This document shows, one piece after another, positions 10,565 to 22,473 of a stretch of DNA of 64,000 nt (positions within the stretch are counted from its first letter, which is position 1; every line of letters begins with the position of its first letter). The position numbers and the translations under genes were made by a program. The stretch spans positions 24,323,670 through 24,387,669 of the forward strand of contig CM055108.1 of the NCBI GenBank assembly GCA_029204225.1, read 5' to 3'. This DNA is from Diphasiastrum complanatum. Its lineage: Eukaryota > Streptophyta > Lycopodiopsida > Lycopodiales > Lycopodiaceae. The notes beneath the pieces were generated by a model. That model had not been told where the DNA came from. It worked only from the letters and a program-made list of their open reading frames with translations, and ran no database searches.

Positions 10565-10667
10565 GTGCACATCCAACGGTGCACAACAAGTGAGAGAGTG
10601 TCCCTGACAGTCTCACCTGCTGTGTGCACCATTGGATGCGCACAAGGCTTGTACTGCTTGTGCGCAT
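10565..10667 (+). repeat. Two adjacent inverted repeats (hairpins)
   Basis: Arm 10565-10595 (GTGCACATCCAACGGTGCAC…) pairs with 10611-10643 with few mismatches around a loop of about 15 bases. Overlapping it, ATGCGCACAAG (10636-10646) pairs perfectly with CTTGTGCGCAT (10657-10667). The arrangement resembles a small foldback element (MITE), but I see no clear target-site duplication. Confidence 0.6.
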
Positions 10668-11214
10668 TTTAGTGAAAGGCGTGTACCTTTAGGAGCCGCT
10701 CCAAGACTATAAATATGAATGCAAACCTAAACACATTGCACAATTTAAATTTTACAAATTTTGAACAATCATCAAATTTCAATCATGACAATCTCCATAA
10801 GAACGATGAAATCACAAGCTGAAGTACTATTATAAAGGCTAAGCTAGTTGATGTATGTTAAACTCCTCTCAAGAAATCAAATTGTCAAATGAGAAGGCCT
10901 TAGGCCTACGCAAGCTAGCTCCTGATTACATTGCACCAAGTGTTGTGCTGGAGACCAAGTGAAGCATTTGGAATGTTGATAACTGAACTTAGTTAAAATT
11001 CCAAGACTATATCCTACGAAGTGAGTCCAAATTCCAAGACTATATCCTATGAAGTCAGTCCCAATTTGTGACTTGAATCCTTATTATTGTTTGAATAATC
11101 TAATTTGTAAGCTGCTATGGAAGTCATCATAAATATTCTTATCAATGTAGGTATGTGGCTTTGTGCTTAATATATTTGAACATTCTTGTAGTTACAAGTT
11201 TTTGGTTTACGCAG

Positions 11215-11355
11215 GCATTCAAAGGAGATGAGGAACTTGTTTTGCTTTTGCTGAGCAAGGGAGCAGATAAGGATGCAAGAGGAGAGTTTTCCAACACTCC
11301 ACTTCATTTGGCATGTTGTGGGAACCATTATTCCGTAGCAAACATCTTGCTTCAA
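11215..11355 (+). CDS. Single ankyrin-repeat exon
   Basis: A 47-codon exon in phase 0 at both ends, bounded by acceptor TTTACGCAG at 11206-11214 and donor GTAATT at 11356. It encodes AFKGDEELVLLLLSKGADKD, then the ankyrin signature NTPLHLACCGNHYSVANILLQ split across one repeat (TPLHLA core). Ankyrin repeats mediate protein-protein contacts. Neighbouring exons are not evident within several kb on either side, so this may be one exon of a gene with long introns, or an orphan carried by a transposon. Upstream, a ~32-bp direct duplication lies near 10998-11062. Confidence 0.6.
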
Positions 11356-11489
11356 GTAATTTTCAAGCTTGTACAAGTTAGGACTTGAAATATGTATAAG
11401 ATTTTATTTGATGCTTGGACATAAGTGAATTGGCTTTTGCTTGCAAATATGATCGTAAAGTTTTCTATAATGATTGAGCTCTCAAGATA

Positions 11490-12860
11490 TATTTTTCATA
11501 AAGAAAGGTATCAAGAGATAATGCGCTTATTAATGAAGAGAGGAGAAAGAAAGCTTTATTAATGTCTTTTCCATGCCAAAAGGCATATAAGATGAATAAG
11601 TACATATCAAGTGTGTGGGGCAAGTAGGAGCATATGAAAATGTTTCCAAAAATTATAAAAGAAAATGCATTTAATGTAAACCAGGATGTATTACAAGCTA
11701 CAGTAGGAGGTAAAGTTGGGATATGTTGTTGATGTCGGATGTGAGAAAGGCCTCTCCTCAAGGTAGGATGAGTAGGTTTGGTTGTAAGGTATCGTTGGGA
11801 GGTGCACTGTCTTTGAGCTTTGCGGGAGGTCGCATCATTATCATCCTCTAAATTAGGATCTGGACGTTTGGACAAAAAGGAGGTGATGTGGAGTTGGGTG
11901 TTTGGGGTACTATGACACGAAGGAAGGACATGTAGTAAAAATATCTCTCGTACCATAAGTGCAACACATGGATCCTCATACGTAACAAGTGAGCGTAACA
12001 TAATTGGTGTATCTATGAACAAACAGTGGTATCTCCCACGAATCTCATAATAGGCTGGACAAATGAAGGCAAATAAAGGTGTGGATGAATTTGAGACCGT
12101 GTGATAACCCAAAACGTAGGTAGTGTGGTAGAAGTGGGAACCCAAATACATCTAGACAGAAGTCATGAAGGCAATCAAGCTACCGGTGTAGGCCCTCCCG
12201 AGTAGTATAAAGAAGATTGGCGATCAAGATGTCTCCAAGTTTGCATCCACAGCCACCACACTGCTCAATAACCCTCTCTAGCTCGTCAATATAGAGTCCA
12301 AAAAGTGTGGGTGAGAGGGAACACCCCTGCTTCACCCCAATAGCTCATGATCTACTCAAAAATACCTTTGTCACTTCGAAAACATCCCAATACTCGCTCA
12401 TAGGGTGCCATCACTACTAGAACTATCATTAGAAATACCAAGGTTTCGTGTCCGTTGGATAAGTAGGGAGCGTCGGACAAAGTCGAAGGCTTTCTTAAAG
12501 TCAATGAAGCAATAATAAAGTCGCTCTTTCCGGTGTTGAGCTTCCCCGATGATGGCTCTGAGGGTGAAGATATGATCCGTAGTAGAATAATGGGCTATGA
12601 GGGTAAAGATATGATTTGTAGTAGAATAATGGGCTCTTAAGCCTGCCTGGCCCATGGCATGTAATATCCTAGTTTCTGCCTCCATACTAAGGATTGAGTA
12701 AGGTGTCTAAGAGGGGTGACAACAAATAGTTGCATAAATTAATAACTTGGATTTAAGGTCATCAATATCTCTAGCTCTACACGTGTTCAATTTCTTGATG
12801 GCATCGTCAATGAAGAAGATAAACTTGGAAGGTGTAGGGAGATGGAAGTGGGTGTGCACA
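11490..12860 (-). mobile_element. Degenerate LINE copy L1 (RT to 3' end)
   Basis: On the minus strand, in order: an RT N-terminal spacer (…AIKKLNTCRARDIDDLKSKLL, near 12850-12730); an RT block QAGLRAHYSTTDHIFTLR…CFIDFKKAFDFV (12685-12398); GVKQGCSLSPTLFGLYIDELE (about 12340-12280); a C-terminal Cys/His region (CPAYYEIRGRYHCLF); and the family 3' end with hairpin ATGCC-TTTT-GGCAT at 11573-11586, then TTAATAAAGCTTTCTTTC. The YADD catalytic box is missing: after NLLY the frame jumps to TREGL, so a deletion or frameshift removed it. The copy is 5' truncated and dead. A 228-codon frame (12151-11465) covers the C-terminal part. Confidence 0.8.
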
Positions 12861-14420
12861 ATATATTTTAAATTTTTAAGCCTCTAATGGGGTCCCATTA
12901 TTTTAGTGGTACATGCATAATTGATAACTTTTGACATACTTTTGCAAAATATGAGTTTATCAATAAACATTTCGCTCCTTTTCATCCACCTATGACAATT
13001 GAGCAATGTTAATCATTAGGTTATGTCAATATTTTCACCTTACAAAGATAAAACAAGTGCTAATCATGTCTAATGTTAGCTTTTCTTTGATTTTATGGCC
13101 TTGTGATTGTTTGAACTTGATGACTAGTCTTTTTTCATCTTAACTATTCTAGGTTCTGGTTTACATTTGTGATTTGTATTGTTGCTAATTTGGTTCCCAA
13201 CACATTTTAACTACTTAGGAGGGATGGAGTAAAATTGAATTCTAGCATTATAAGTTCATGTTTGCAATGCACACTTTTGCTGAAGTACCGTCCTTCTCAT
13301 TTGCCTGGATGGTTTCTTTGTACCTTCCTTCTCATTTGCCTGTATGATTTCTTTGTTAATGATTTTGCATAGAACAAACCACCTACATTGACATGATTTT
13401 TTGACTTCTTGTGATTGGAGTTAAAGTTAGGAGGGTGCATCTGTTACCATTCGAAATGACTTTGGGAATACTCCGCATCGTATTTCAATGGATTCAAAAA
13501 TCAAACAAATGGTATGAATTTTATTCATTATTACAAAGATGAAATTTTAATGTGCACAGCTCAAGAGTATCTTGTTGTTTTCTATGCCAGTTATTGAACT
13601 CAATACTTCCTATGCATAGTATTTGACTGGTTATCTTATAGGTTTTTGAGATCATTGTATGTTCATAGTTGGTGGTTGTCATGAAAGTCTTCAAACTTGT
13701 GCAATTTTTGTTAGTTTTGTAGACAACCAAGAAATATAGGAGCCACCATGATTGTTTGAAGTATCTTACTTTGAAGAAGAGATAAAAATGTTCTCAATGC
13801 AACAATGTGAGCACAAGAAAAACAATGGATAGTGAGGCAGATTAACTGGAAAAGGTGGACCTCATGAAAGAAACATATCAAAGACTCTTGAGAAGTGATT
13901 AATAATTCAATATCTAATAGGACATCTACTTCATAGATTGAAAATGCATGTTCAACTAGTTACTTCAAGTCATGTATGTTCAACTAGTTACTTCAAGGAA
14001 TGAGTAATAGATGTAGATTGGCTCAAGAACATCGTGCCCAAGCAAGAAGAAACCAATATATTTACAATATGGTGCTTCCTGGTATCAGTCCAACCATCTG
14101 ATATGATGGAGCACCCATACCTAGTTCAAAAGATCTCATTGCCCACAAAATTCAGATTTCAGATGGCAATTGTCAATTGCATTAAAATTTAACAATTTAT
14201 GTAATTGGTCAATAAATATAACTATTTCAATCATTCTTAATTTTTAAAACATAAAAGTTAAGACTCAAGAGATAGAACTTAGAAGTTAGAACTTGGCACT
14301 CGCCACTTCAAACTTGGAATTTCAAGTTAGAAGTTAGAACATAAATGACAATACATATTAGTATTAATTTAGTAATTACTAATTACTAATTACATTGAAG
14401 TAGGGTTTAGGAATCAGGAT
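12861..14420. other. AT-rich stretch without recognised genes
   Basis: No convincing coding sequence, terminal repeats or RNA gene seen on either strand. A short direct duplication containing CAACTAGTTACTTCAAG occurs near 13950-13995. Confidence 0.5.
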
Positions 14421-14430
14421 TTACATGGCC

Positions 14431-14768
14431 CATGATCTCCTGATAGGCTCTAGCTCCCTCTCCACGGAGTCTCGCTCGACAACCAACTGAGTCATCCTCA
14501 ACTGCTGCATGGATGGTCCCTCCCACTCCGAACCAATCCTAGATACATGTCTCATCATCTCCCTCCATGCACGGGTCGCAGCCAAGTGAAAGGGGAGGTT
14601 GCACATGTAGAAACACCTCCTGACAGATACAGTGGCTATGTCCTTGTTACTTTGCTGAAAGGATGCCACATACACATCTCTACCAAGAGCCTCGTGACAA
14701 GGGTGCCACCGCATCACTCTGACTCTGAGTCTGACCCTGTGATGTGGAAGGGCCTGCTGGAACTGTTG
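14431..14768 (-). CDS. hAT-transposase-like exon (DUF659-type segment)
   Basis: The minus-strand frame reads …SNKDIATVSVRRCFYMCNLPFH…TRAWREMM… then SMQQLRMTQLVVERD and ELEPIRRSWAM. This matches the layout of BED/DUF659 hAT-like proteins, in which a short 'F.…C.IPF…' segment is followed by 'P.…LR...L' and 'VE.EL.P....W'. A donor-like GTAAAT follows the last codon. An acceptor after CAACAG near 14769 would set the exon start (inference). It lies about 240 bases downstream of the BED exon on the same strand, so both are likely exons of one gene or transposase. The conserved 'SDGW' region expected next was not found. It is either a hAT element or a domesticated relative. Confidence 0.55.
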
Positions 14769-15005
14769 CACATTGCCAATGGCCACAAATTATTAGTTGC
14801 TATCGTAGTAATGTCAAAGTACATACGATATGGCATATGCAATGAATTATAATTTACAACACAATGCAAATATTGCATCTAGCAACAACTTACAATTGTC
14901 AATATTTCGGTGACAGGAATCTCAACACAGGATAATGAATTTATAAGTTATAACTATTAACAGCTTCAGAATTCCGAATCATTAATTACAATTTACGATC
15001 ACGAT

Positions 15006-15260
15006 TCACCAACCTGTGGGCGAATGATGACCCTCCGAGGTAGCCGTAGATGGAGTTGCAAGTATCATCAATGAGTCAGGTGCTCGCGCACAACCTGCGA
15101 TCTCATAATTACGTAGACGCAATAGGTGTGCCTTTATTCTAGTGGGGCCACCTGTGTAGTCCTTGCCACAATACTTGCAAGTCCACCTCTTAGTGCCTGA
15201 GGCGCCATAATTAGAAGCAACTGTCACATGATCCCACAAGGGATCCTTCTCTCTCGGCAT
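15006..15260 (-). CDS. BED-type zinc-finger exon of a hAT-like protein
   Basis: Starts at ATG 15260 (MPREKDPLWDHV). Residues about 5-55 form a BED finger: DPLWDHV, WTCKYCGKDY (C-x2-C), then IKAHLLRLRNYEIAGC carrying the His and final Cys. BED fingers bind DNA at the N-terminus of hAT transposases and derived plant proteins. The frame ends TGW-stop at 15006; a possible donor (CACAG then GTTGGT) lies just before. The 5' side is a microsatellite- and GC-rich stretch, unlike its AT-rich surroundings. Confidence 0.75.
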   Translation of the reverse strand: MPREKDPLWDHVTVASNYGASGTKRWTCKYCGKDYTGGPTRIKAHLLRLRNYEIAGCARAPDSLMILATPSTATSEGHHSPTGW

Positions 15261-15488
15261 GGTATCTACTATCTAGATTCTAGTCTCTCTCCCCCCACTG
15301 GTCTCTCTCCCGGGTCCCCCTCCTAAATTCTGATTTTTCACTCAAACACACCTAAAGGCTAACTCTCCTTCGGACCTCCCTCCACACACACACACACACC
15401 CACCCCTAAGTCTACCTCCCTCTCTCTCAAAGAATCAAACACACTCTTTTAACTTAAAACTCTATTCACACGTGTCACACACACAAAG

Positions 15489-15538
15489 CACACACACACA
15501 TTGTCAAGACTCAAACACACACACACACACATTATCAA

Positions 15539-15570
<32 letters not shown>

Positions 15571-15640
15571 TTATCAAACACACACACACACATTGTCAAA
15601 CATTTAACACACACACACACACATTTGTCAACAGTCACAC
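15489..15640 (+). repeat. Interrupted (CA)n microsatellite cluster
   Basis: Blocks of CA repeats separated by TTGTCAA- or TTATCAA-like spacers; a smaller (CA)n lies at about 15383-15400 and CT-rich runs around 15696-15780. Frames of 100-120 codons through it are low-complexity and not counted as genes. Confidence 0.9.
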
Positions 15641-15813
15641 ACATTGACCAGCCACACGTGACACACACAATTCCACCCCTCTCACACAACTCCACCCCTC
15701 TCTCTCTCTCTCTCGGATTTCTCTCCAGACTCGCGTATATTCTGGAATCTGTCCAGTGTCTTGGATCTCTCTCTCTCTCAGGCGCGGAAATCTGGGAAGA
15801 TTCAGGGCCCACG

Positions 15814-15955
15814 GGGAGGTAACGAGCAGGGGGAGGTAACGAGCAGGGGGAGGTAACGAGCAGGCTGCAGGTCCCAAGAGGTCGCGAGGAGCAGTCGCGA
15901 GGAGCAAGGGGTCACGAGGAGGAGTCGCGAGGAGCAGGAGCAGGAGGTCGAGAGG
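15814..15955 (+). repeat. GC-rich short tandem repeats
   Basis: Three 17-base units of GGGAGGTAACGAGCAGG (about 15814-15864), followed by variants of GTCGCGAGGAGCA to about 15955. It lies upstream of the BED exon on the minus strand and could be its 5' region. No other function is visible. Confidence 0.8.
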
Positions 15956-15980
15956 AGGCGACGATTTTTTTTTTTTAAAA

Positions 15981-16046
15981 AACGGTCCGAACAAGAAAAA
16001 ACGGTTCGAACCGGACCTTTTCGAAAAGGTCTTTCGAATCGCGGTT
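15981..16046. repeat. Cluster of TTCGAA palindromes
   Basis: CGGTTCGAACCG (16002-16013) and the perfect 18-base palindrome GACCTTTTCGAAAAGGTC (16014-16031) lie side by side, followed by another TTCGAA. Similar hairpin clusters occur at 20949-20972 and 21930-21956. They may mark transposon termini, here perhaps of the hAT-like unit (inference). Confidence 0.6.
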
Positions 16047-17701
16047 CTTACATCATTGCTCTTTAGCTCATGAGAAGTAGATTGTTACGTTCATGTCCTG
16101 CATGAAGGATTCGGAATTTGAGCTACTATTCAATGTTTTAGCTTGAAATTTGTCAAAGCTACTGTTCATAAACGTTTTTCAGGGTTGTACTTGCTGTTTT
16201 ATAGTCATTATGACCGCACCTAATGATTGCATGCTGGTAGTATTGGATCTAGATAGTAATTTTTAGTCAAAATTAGGCAATTCTGAGCTAGAAATGGGCT
16301 ACATGAACCGATGGAATCAGAACTTTTTGGGCTTGCATGCAGCTGAATTACACTAGATCAGGTCTGATTGCACTTGCACGTGGATTTGATCCACACGTTT
16401 TTGCCGAAAAAGTTGAAAAAAGGTCAGAAAACAAGATTTTTTGATGGGTTTTTTTCACTATTTTGGGAGTTTTTCCTAATATCCTTAAATATAACTTTGC
16501 ATGCATATTCTCGGAGGTGTAATGAAGATGTCTGTCTAGGGGCAGTCTTAAAGTTTAGTTGGGTTTGGTCACCATTAAGGGCCTCAAAAAGTCAAAAATT
16601 AGTGTATTTTTGGTGGTTTTTGAGCATGAATAACTCTTGATAGTGGATCTAAAACCTCTGAATTTTTATACAATCTGAAAGATATGATGGATTACCTCTG
16701 ATTTGAGCCATCATGCACCCAATTTGGTGGTGGGAGGCTTAGGCACTGTTATCTTGAAGATTTGCTTGTTGGCGCCCTCCATAGAAGCTATATTTGCTTG
16801 ATCTGAGCTTATGCTTGATTGCTGGACCTGTTAGAAGCTTCTATGCCTCTCTAATGAACCTTAAAAGAGTGCTTGTAACCTTTGATTGAAGGCATGTGGG
16901 GCTAGGATATGATTTTTGGGAATTCCTCCTTGTAAAAATGCGCCCTCATATTGGTTTTTTTGGCTGTTATAGCTTGCACGTCTAAAGTCCAAGTAGCAGA
17001 GTGACATGGCAACAATCTTGCTAACCCACTCTCCCTCTGTATTGTGCTTTACATCGACCACATCGGAGTCCTGTAGCAAAAGTTAAGGCCGTCGGAAGCC
17101 GTCAGAAGTTTGGCACTTTTCAGAGTTAAATTTGAAAATTTTCCGAAATGTTCTGATTGCATGCATGCATGTGAAATAGTAGAGTGCATTCCCAGGGTTG
17201 AAAATGTTTTTTGGAATCAGTATGCATGTTTGGGTACATGGTATTAAGGGTAACAATAGGTTGATCAGTAAAATTTCATGCATAAATACAGTTTTCGTAA
17301 AAGCTAGTTAAAAATTGATTTCCCAGTTGTTCGGCAATTTATGTAAATTTTTTTTGATTTTTTGATAAATCATTGCATGTCGGATGTTTCAGAATTAGTT
17401 CAAAATGAAATGGCAACTATTAAACAGACAAGTTGATGCTAGAAATCGATTTTCACGGTTTTGGTCCATATCGAACGGAATTCAAAAATCCCAGAAACGT
17501 AAATTTTTGAATGTCTCGTCAAAAGTTCGAAATTGTTCAAAAATTTTCATTTATTGATTGAACGAAATTAGCTTAAAGAAGTGAAAGACTTTGATGAGAT
17601 GAAATCAGCCAGTAGGAAGGTGCAATATTTAATCACTTTTAGTTGAACATTTTGGATCTGTCGACTAATTTAAGCCAATTTTTTGTTTCAGGTAATCAAT
17701 A
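16047..17701. other. AT-rich stretch, possibly leader of gypsy family 3
   Basis: No recognised coding region. It precedes the gag of the family-3 element and may include its leader, but I find no primer binding site or LTR pair. Confidence 0.35.
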
Positions 17702-18544
17702 ATGGCCGATGATAATGCAGGTCTAGAAGGAACGGTGGCCATGCCGACCTATTTACAGATTTGCCAACAATTAAGTCAACCACTTAATGAGATGAACATT
17801 TGGAACAATTTCAGGGATCGACAAATGGAAGTGTTGTTAAATCAAGTAAAGACTTTGTCTTCACCGAATCAGGGCTTTCAGCTAGAACCTTATTCGGGGG
17901 AGAAGAAAGAGAAGAAGCCAGAGGTGGTGGACGACTGGTTAACCAAGTGGACCAGTTATCTCAATCTACATGCAATTCCGGAAGAGAAAAAGATCGAGAG
18001 CGTGGTTCTGTTCTTTCGAGGCTTCGTCATGGTGGCGTGATTTGAAACCCACTATATGGCAGGAAGTATTCAGAAAATCGTTTGTGGCTGTGGACGATTC
18101 CGACTATTACCAAAGGTTCGTAAGTTTCAAAATGGGGACGTGGAGTTTAGACTCTTACCTGCATGAATTTATGGATTTCTTGAACAAAGTTCCATCATTT
18201 GATTCAAAACTGCCACTCTGGTAGTTTATCCTAGGTCTGCCAACTGACTATCGAATGAATGTGAGCGAAATGTGCTTCAAACTTTTGATGACGTCGTACG
18301 AGTCATGAAAGCTTATGATTCCATGGTGGTGGCATCCAGGAAGCAGTTTCAGACTAATCCATTGGTTTCCAGCTAGGAAAAAAGGGAAAAAACAAGTTCG
18401 CGACAAAAAACAAGTCAAATATTTGACAAACTAGATCAGATGGCATCAAAATTTAAGCAAAAGAAGCAGATGTCCCGGAAGAAGGCTAAGAAGGCAAATG
18501 TGTGTTTTGTTTGTAACAAGCCTGGACATGTTATGAAGTTCTGC
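17702..18544 (+). pseudogene. gag: Gag of family 3 with CCHC knuckle
   Basis: Starts ATG 17702 (MADDNAGLEG). Gag reads …PYSGEKKEKK… WLTKWTSYLNLHAIPEEKK, shifts frame near 18020, and continues SSWWRDLKPTIWQEV…SYLHEFMDFLNKVPSF to a TAG near 18222. A CCHC knuckle CFVCNKPGHVMKFC lies at 18503-18544. It would package RNA into particles but is broken by at least one frameshift and one stop. Confidence 0.75.
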
Positions 18545-18545
18545 C

Positions 18546-19670
18546 CTGGTGGATCGATTAGGTGGAGCTAAATACTTCACAAAAATAGATCTCAGAACCG
18601 GGTATCATCAAATTAGAATTCATCCGAATGATGTGCAAAAGACTGGTTTTCGGACGAGATTCAGTCATTATGAGTTTTTAGTGCTTCCTTTTGGGTTGAC
18701 GAATGCACCTATGACATTTCAACAGATGATGAATGATATCTTTTGTCCATATCTGGGTCAATTTGTAATTATTCTCATCTACAGTAGGATACTTAAGGAG
18801 CGTTTAAATTATTTTAAGACTGTCTTGAGGATTCTCAGAGAAGAGAAACTATTTGCTAAAGTATCCAAGTGTGAGTTCTTTAAGCATGAGTTAGTATACC
18901 TTGTTCATAAGATCACCCCGGAAGGGTTGAAGATAGACGAGAGTAAGGTCAAGACAGTGCTTGAGTGGCCGATACCAAAGATGGTTAGAGAAGTTAAATC
19001 TTTTCTCGGTTTTGCTATTTTCTTTCGTAAGTCAATTGAGGATAATGAGAAGGTAGCAGCGCCTCTTAATAATCTGACTAAAGGTAGAGTTAATAAGAAA
19101 AAGAAGAGAGGTCAACCTAGTCCGCCTATTGAGTGGAATGAAGAACTTAATCAATGTTTTGAGAAACTCAAACATATGGTTGCTTCAGCTCCTGCTCTAC
19201 AGATCGTGAATCTAGATTTACCTTACACTGTACGTAATGACGCAAGTAGTTCGGCGATAGGAGCGGTTCTTTTACAAAACGATAGGCTGATAACATTTGA
19301 GAGTACAAAACTTACAAGACCTTAGTTGCGTTATACAACTGAGGAGGAGTTATTTGCTATGATATACATGCACTTAAAACTTGGAGGCATTACCTTTATA
19401 GAGTCAGTTTATAGTGTATACATATCACATTGCAATCAACACGATCTGAGGGGTTGTAAAGCTCGCTGGGCTGAGCTTATGCAGGAATTTGATCATGAGA
19501 TCCGATATGTCAAAGGCAGCTCTAACCAGGTTGTAGATGAACTTAGTCGGATTGGTGAATCAAATGAACTTTCATTCAACCAGATTTCCATAGATCTATA
19601 TCTTTCATTGATTCTCATTTTGGTGGCATTTGGAAAATGGTTGAAACTGGAAAAATTGAAAATGGAATAG
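18546..19670 (+). pseudogene. pol: RT and RNase H of family 3, catalytic box deleted
   Basis: A 258-codon open frame (from 18549) begins at RT motif A (YFTKIDLRTGYHQIRI), followed by [17 protein letters not shown]. The expected F(V)xDD box is replaced: after GQFVII the frame reads LIYSR, so the two catalytic Asp are missing although the frame is kept. RNase H continues in a second frame after a TAG near 19323 ([38 protein letters not shown]). The protein cannot be an active polymerase. Confidence 0.85.
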
Positions 19671-19716
19671 AGATTATTATTTCATAGGGATCTCAAGTTC
19701 CTAAGAAAAGAAGATT

Positions 19717-20460
19717 ATGGAACAGTTCTCCATTCGAGGTGGTTTGCTATTTCGGCATGGGAAAGTTTGTGTATCAGGGGATGATGAGTTAAAGAAGAGA
19801 ATGCTTTATGAATGTCATGACATACCTTGTGTAGGTCATCCAGCTATACACAGGACTTTGGACTTGGCCAGAAGAGAGTTTTATTGGCCAAAACTCAAGC
19901 CATTTGTCGAGTCTTATGTGGTTAAATGTAAACCTTGTCAGCTAGCCAAAGTAGAACGGAGGGTTTTTACATCCCTTAGATATCCCTTAGAAACGATGGG
20001 AAAGCATATATGTGGATTTGGTAGTTGGACTTCCCAAGACCCAACATCAGAATGATTCTATTTGGGTTGTAGTGGACAAGTTAACTAAGTTAGCTATGTT
20101 CATACCAGTAAAGTCAACTGCAAAGGCTTGTGATTGAAAGACTATTCAGGCTTAATGGATTGCCAAGTGATATTGTTGACATTTGGTCAACTGTATTCCG
20201 TAAGCTAGAAACCTCGCTTAGTTTTAGTTCTACCGATCATCCTGAATCAGATGGATAGACGGAAAGAACTAATCAGACTATGGAGGATATGTTGAGGACT
20301 TATGTGTCTCACAGGCAGTCTCAGTGGGAGACTACATTCCTTTTATTGAGTTTGCTTACAATAGTAGAAAACTTTCTGCTACAGGTTACAGTTCGTTTTT
20401 CCATCTCTCATGCTTTATTTGAATCTTTATATTTATTTGGATTTTGCTATTTGTTGGATT
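19717..20460 (+). pseudogene. int: Integrase of family 3, degenerate
   Basis: The HHCC zinc domain is visible (HDIPCVGHPAIHRTL…CKPCQ) in a 112-codon frame. Downstream the core decays: VVVDKLTKLAMFIPVKSTAKA, then a stop, then PESDG-stop-TERTNQTMEDMLRTYV. I see no chromodomain. Beyond 20460 (to about 20910) nothing is recognisable. Confidence 0.75.
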
Positions 20461-20910
20461 TGTTCGCTCAACTTTGATGCAATGCAGAGTGATGGGGCAA
20501 AAAGCTAGTTGGCCCGAAGCAATTCTAGGATGACCTGGCGCTGGAGATTGCTGGAGTCAGGTACGTTGGATAGACGTAGATAGATATGGGAGCTTGAAAC
20601 AACCATCCATTAGATCAGATTGAGACAACATGCAGGGACATGTTCGTATGCAGTTGCCGGAGGAGATTCGTATGCAGGGGCCGGAGCAGGCTTCTCCAGG
20701 AGGTAGGTTTTTATTCATGTGAAATAGTTACATGCAAATCGTCAATCGTTTATGATTTGCAAGCTATGAATACTCAATTTCAGGATACAGATGCGCTTGG
20801 AATCAATGTCAGCATACATATGCGCTTGGAATGAATGTGGCCAATACAGTTAAAGGTTCTCATTAATTGAAATTGTTGGTGTATTCCAGAACCTATTTTT
20901 TTCATGTGTA

Positions 20911-21961
20911 AAAAAAAACGTTCCGACCCAGTACGTTTGGGACTGTACGTTCCGACCCAAAAGGGTCGGAACAGGTTTCTAGGCTTTGTAGGAACTGTCC
21001 ATCTCCTCATTCATTTTCCTGTTTCCAGAAGCCAAGATTCTCTCCTCTGTTGCACTTAGTCACCGTAGCTCGGGGGTGAAGCGGTTAGGGACTTGACTTG
21101 AGATCTTCACTTGGCAATCGTTACATAGATGCTCACCGTAGGTTGTGACCGGGCCATCCCTGTTTGGCAATGGTCTATGAATACCAAACTCTTGACTCTT
21201 GAGAGTGTGTATATCTAGAGGGTCATCTTCCACATCACATGTGTCAATCTAACGATCTTCTATCAGGGCTTTGAATTTCCTAAGGGCAAGTAAAGCATGT
21301 CCTTTCATAGAAAAGTAGATCAATGAGATTTTAGTGTAAGGGAACAGACATGTACTCTCTATGTGTGAGGAAGTCTTGTGAGTGATATAACAAGTTGCAA
21401 TGGACACGTCACTGTCTAGACCAATCGCATGTCTTAGAAGCCCTATCCATTAATTGTGCCTACTCATACATTGGCTTTATAATTGAGAGTAATCGATGTA
21501 GGAAATCGTTGTGCAACCATGCTTCACTAAATGATCCTCTGCCACCATTGACCTCGCTTGCTATTGGTAAACCAACTACCATGTGAAACCAAGAAATGTC
21601 ATTAAACCTTCTCCCAACTCTAATGTGTCTCCATGAAAAATAAATATCTCTATCCTTAATAAAATCTCGTAGACCCCTTGCTATTAATGATGAGTGAATA
21701 TCATTATGATTCCAAAAGCATATCCATAAATGTTGTGGCTGAGAGCCCTAGGTGCTTCCATGCCCGAAGGCCTTAATTCCCTATGCTCATGTGCTCATAA
21801 TCAACTTCTTGTTGGTCAAGTGGGCTCTACCATCTCCAAAAGTAGCCCATCTCCCAATCTCCTTAGCTTTGTGGAAAGCCTTCCATTGTTCCTCCACACA
21901 CACACACACACACATCAAAGATGTACCCTACGTTCCAGGTTTTGGGCCTAGAACGTTGCCC
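20911..21961. mobile_element. Candidate non-autonomous DNA transposon with hairpin ends
   Basis: The left end has an A-run then ACGTTCCGACCC twice and the perfect hairpin GTTCCGACCC-AAAA-GGGTCGGAAC (20949-20972). The right end, read in reverse, has an A-run, ACCGTTCTAGGGC, and a matching hairpin at 21930-21956 (ACGTTCCAGG / CCTAGAACGT). The two ends thus look like imperfect inverted repeats about 1.05 kb apart. The interior has no recognised transposase. A (CA)n tract is at 21894-21915. No clear target-site duplication was seen. Confidence 0.4.
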
Positions 21962-22420
21962 TAGAACGGTTTTTATTGTTATTTTTATTATTTTTTAAAT
22001 TCTAAATATGGTAATCAAATTGCTAGAAATTTTATGGGGGATTTAATGGTAGTTTTTGAAACTTTTTAAACACTATAGAGACCCCATTTTTGTCAAATAC
22101 TTTTAATTGTATCAACCCTGTTTTTGTTGATGAACTACCTAGACATGATTTCCAGTCCCCACCTAAGTTTAACCCAAGGTTGTAATATTGACAACCTAAA
22201 CATGATCAAATAATGTCTAACACCAGTTGCAACTATACCATCAACGCATCAGAACATTATGGAAAGAAAACACAAAGCCAACATTCGTGTCAACAACCAT
22301 GATAAATTCTGGTCCTTGTGAAACTAGGTATATAATATTCAGAATATATAAAATGAGGATCATAGTAGATCATTTAACACTAGCTAAAGTATCCAAAAAA
22401 AATTTTGGCCATAGGGCTTT

Positions 22421-22473
22421 TCTCCACACACACACACACACGCACTCACACACACACATACACACACACACTC
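22421..22473 (+). repeat. (CA)n microsatellite
   Basis: Imperfect CA repeat with single-base interruptions. The 112-codon frame through it is not coding. Confidence 0.9.

Larger units (their letters stand above)
17702..20480 (+). mobile_element. Ty3/gypsy family 3, internally deleted
   Basis: Gag, CCHC knuckle, RT, RNase H and integrase islands follow in order on the plus strand within only 2.8 kb. The protease and RT N-terminus are absent because Gag is joined directly to the RT at about 18545. LTRs are not recognisable. Sequence is well separated from elements A-D. Confidence 0.8.
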
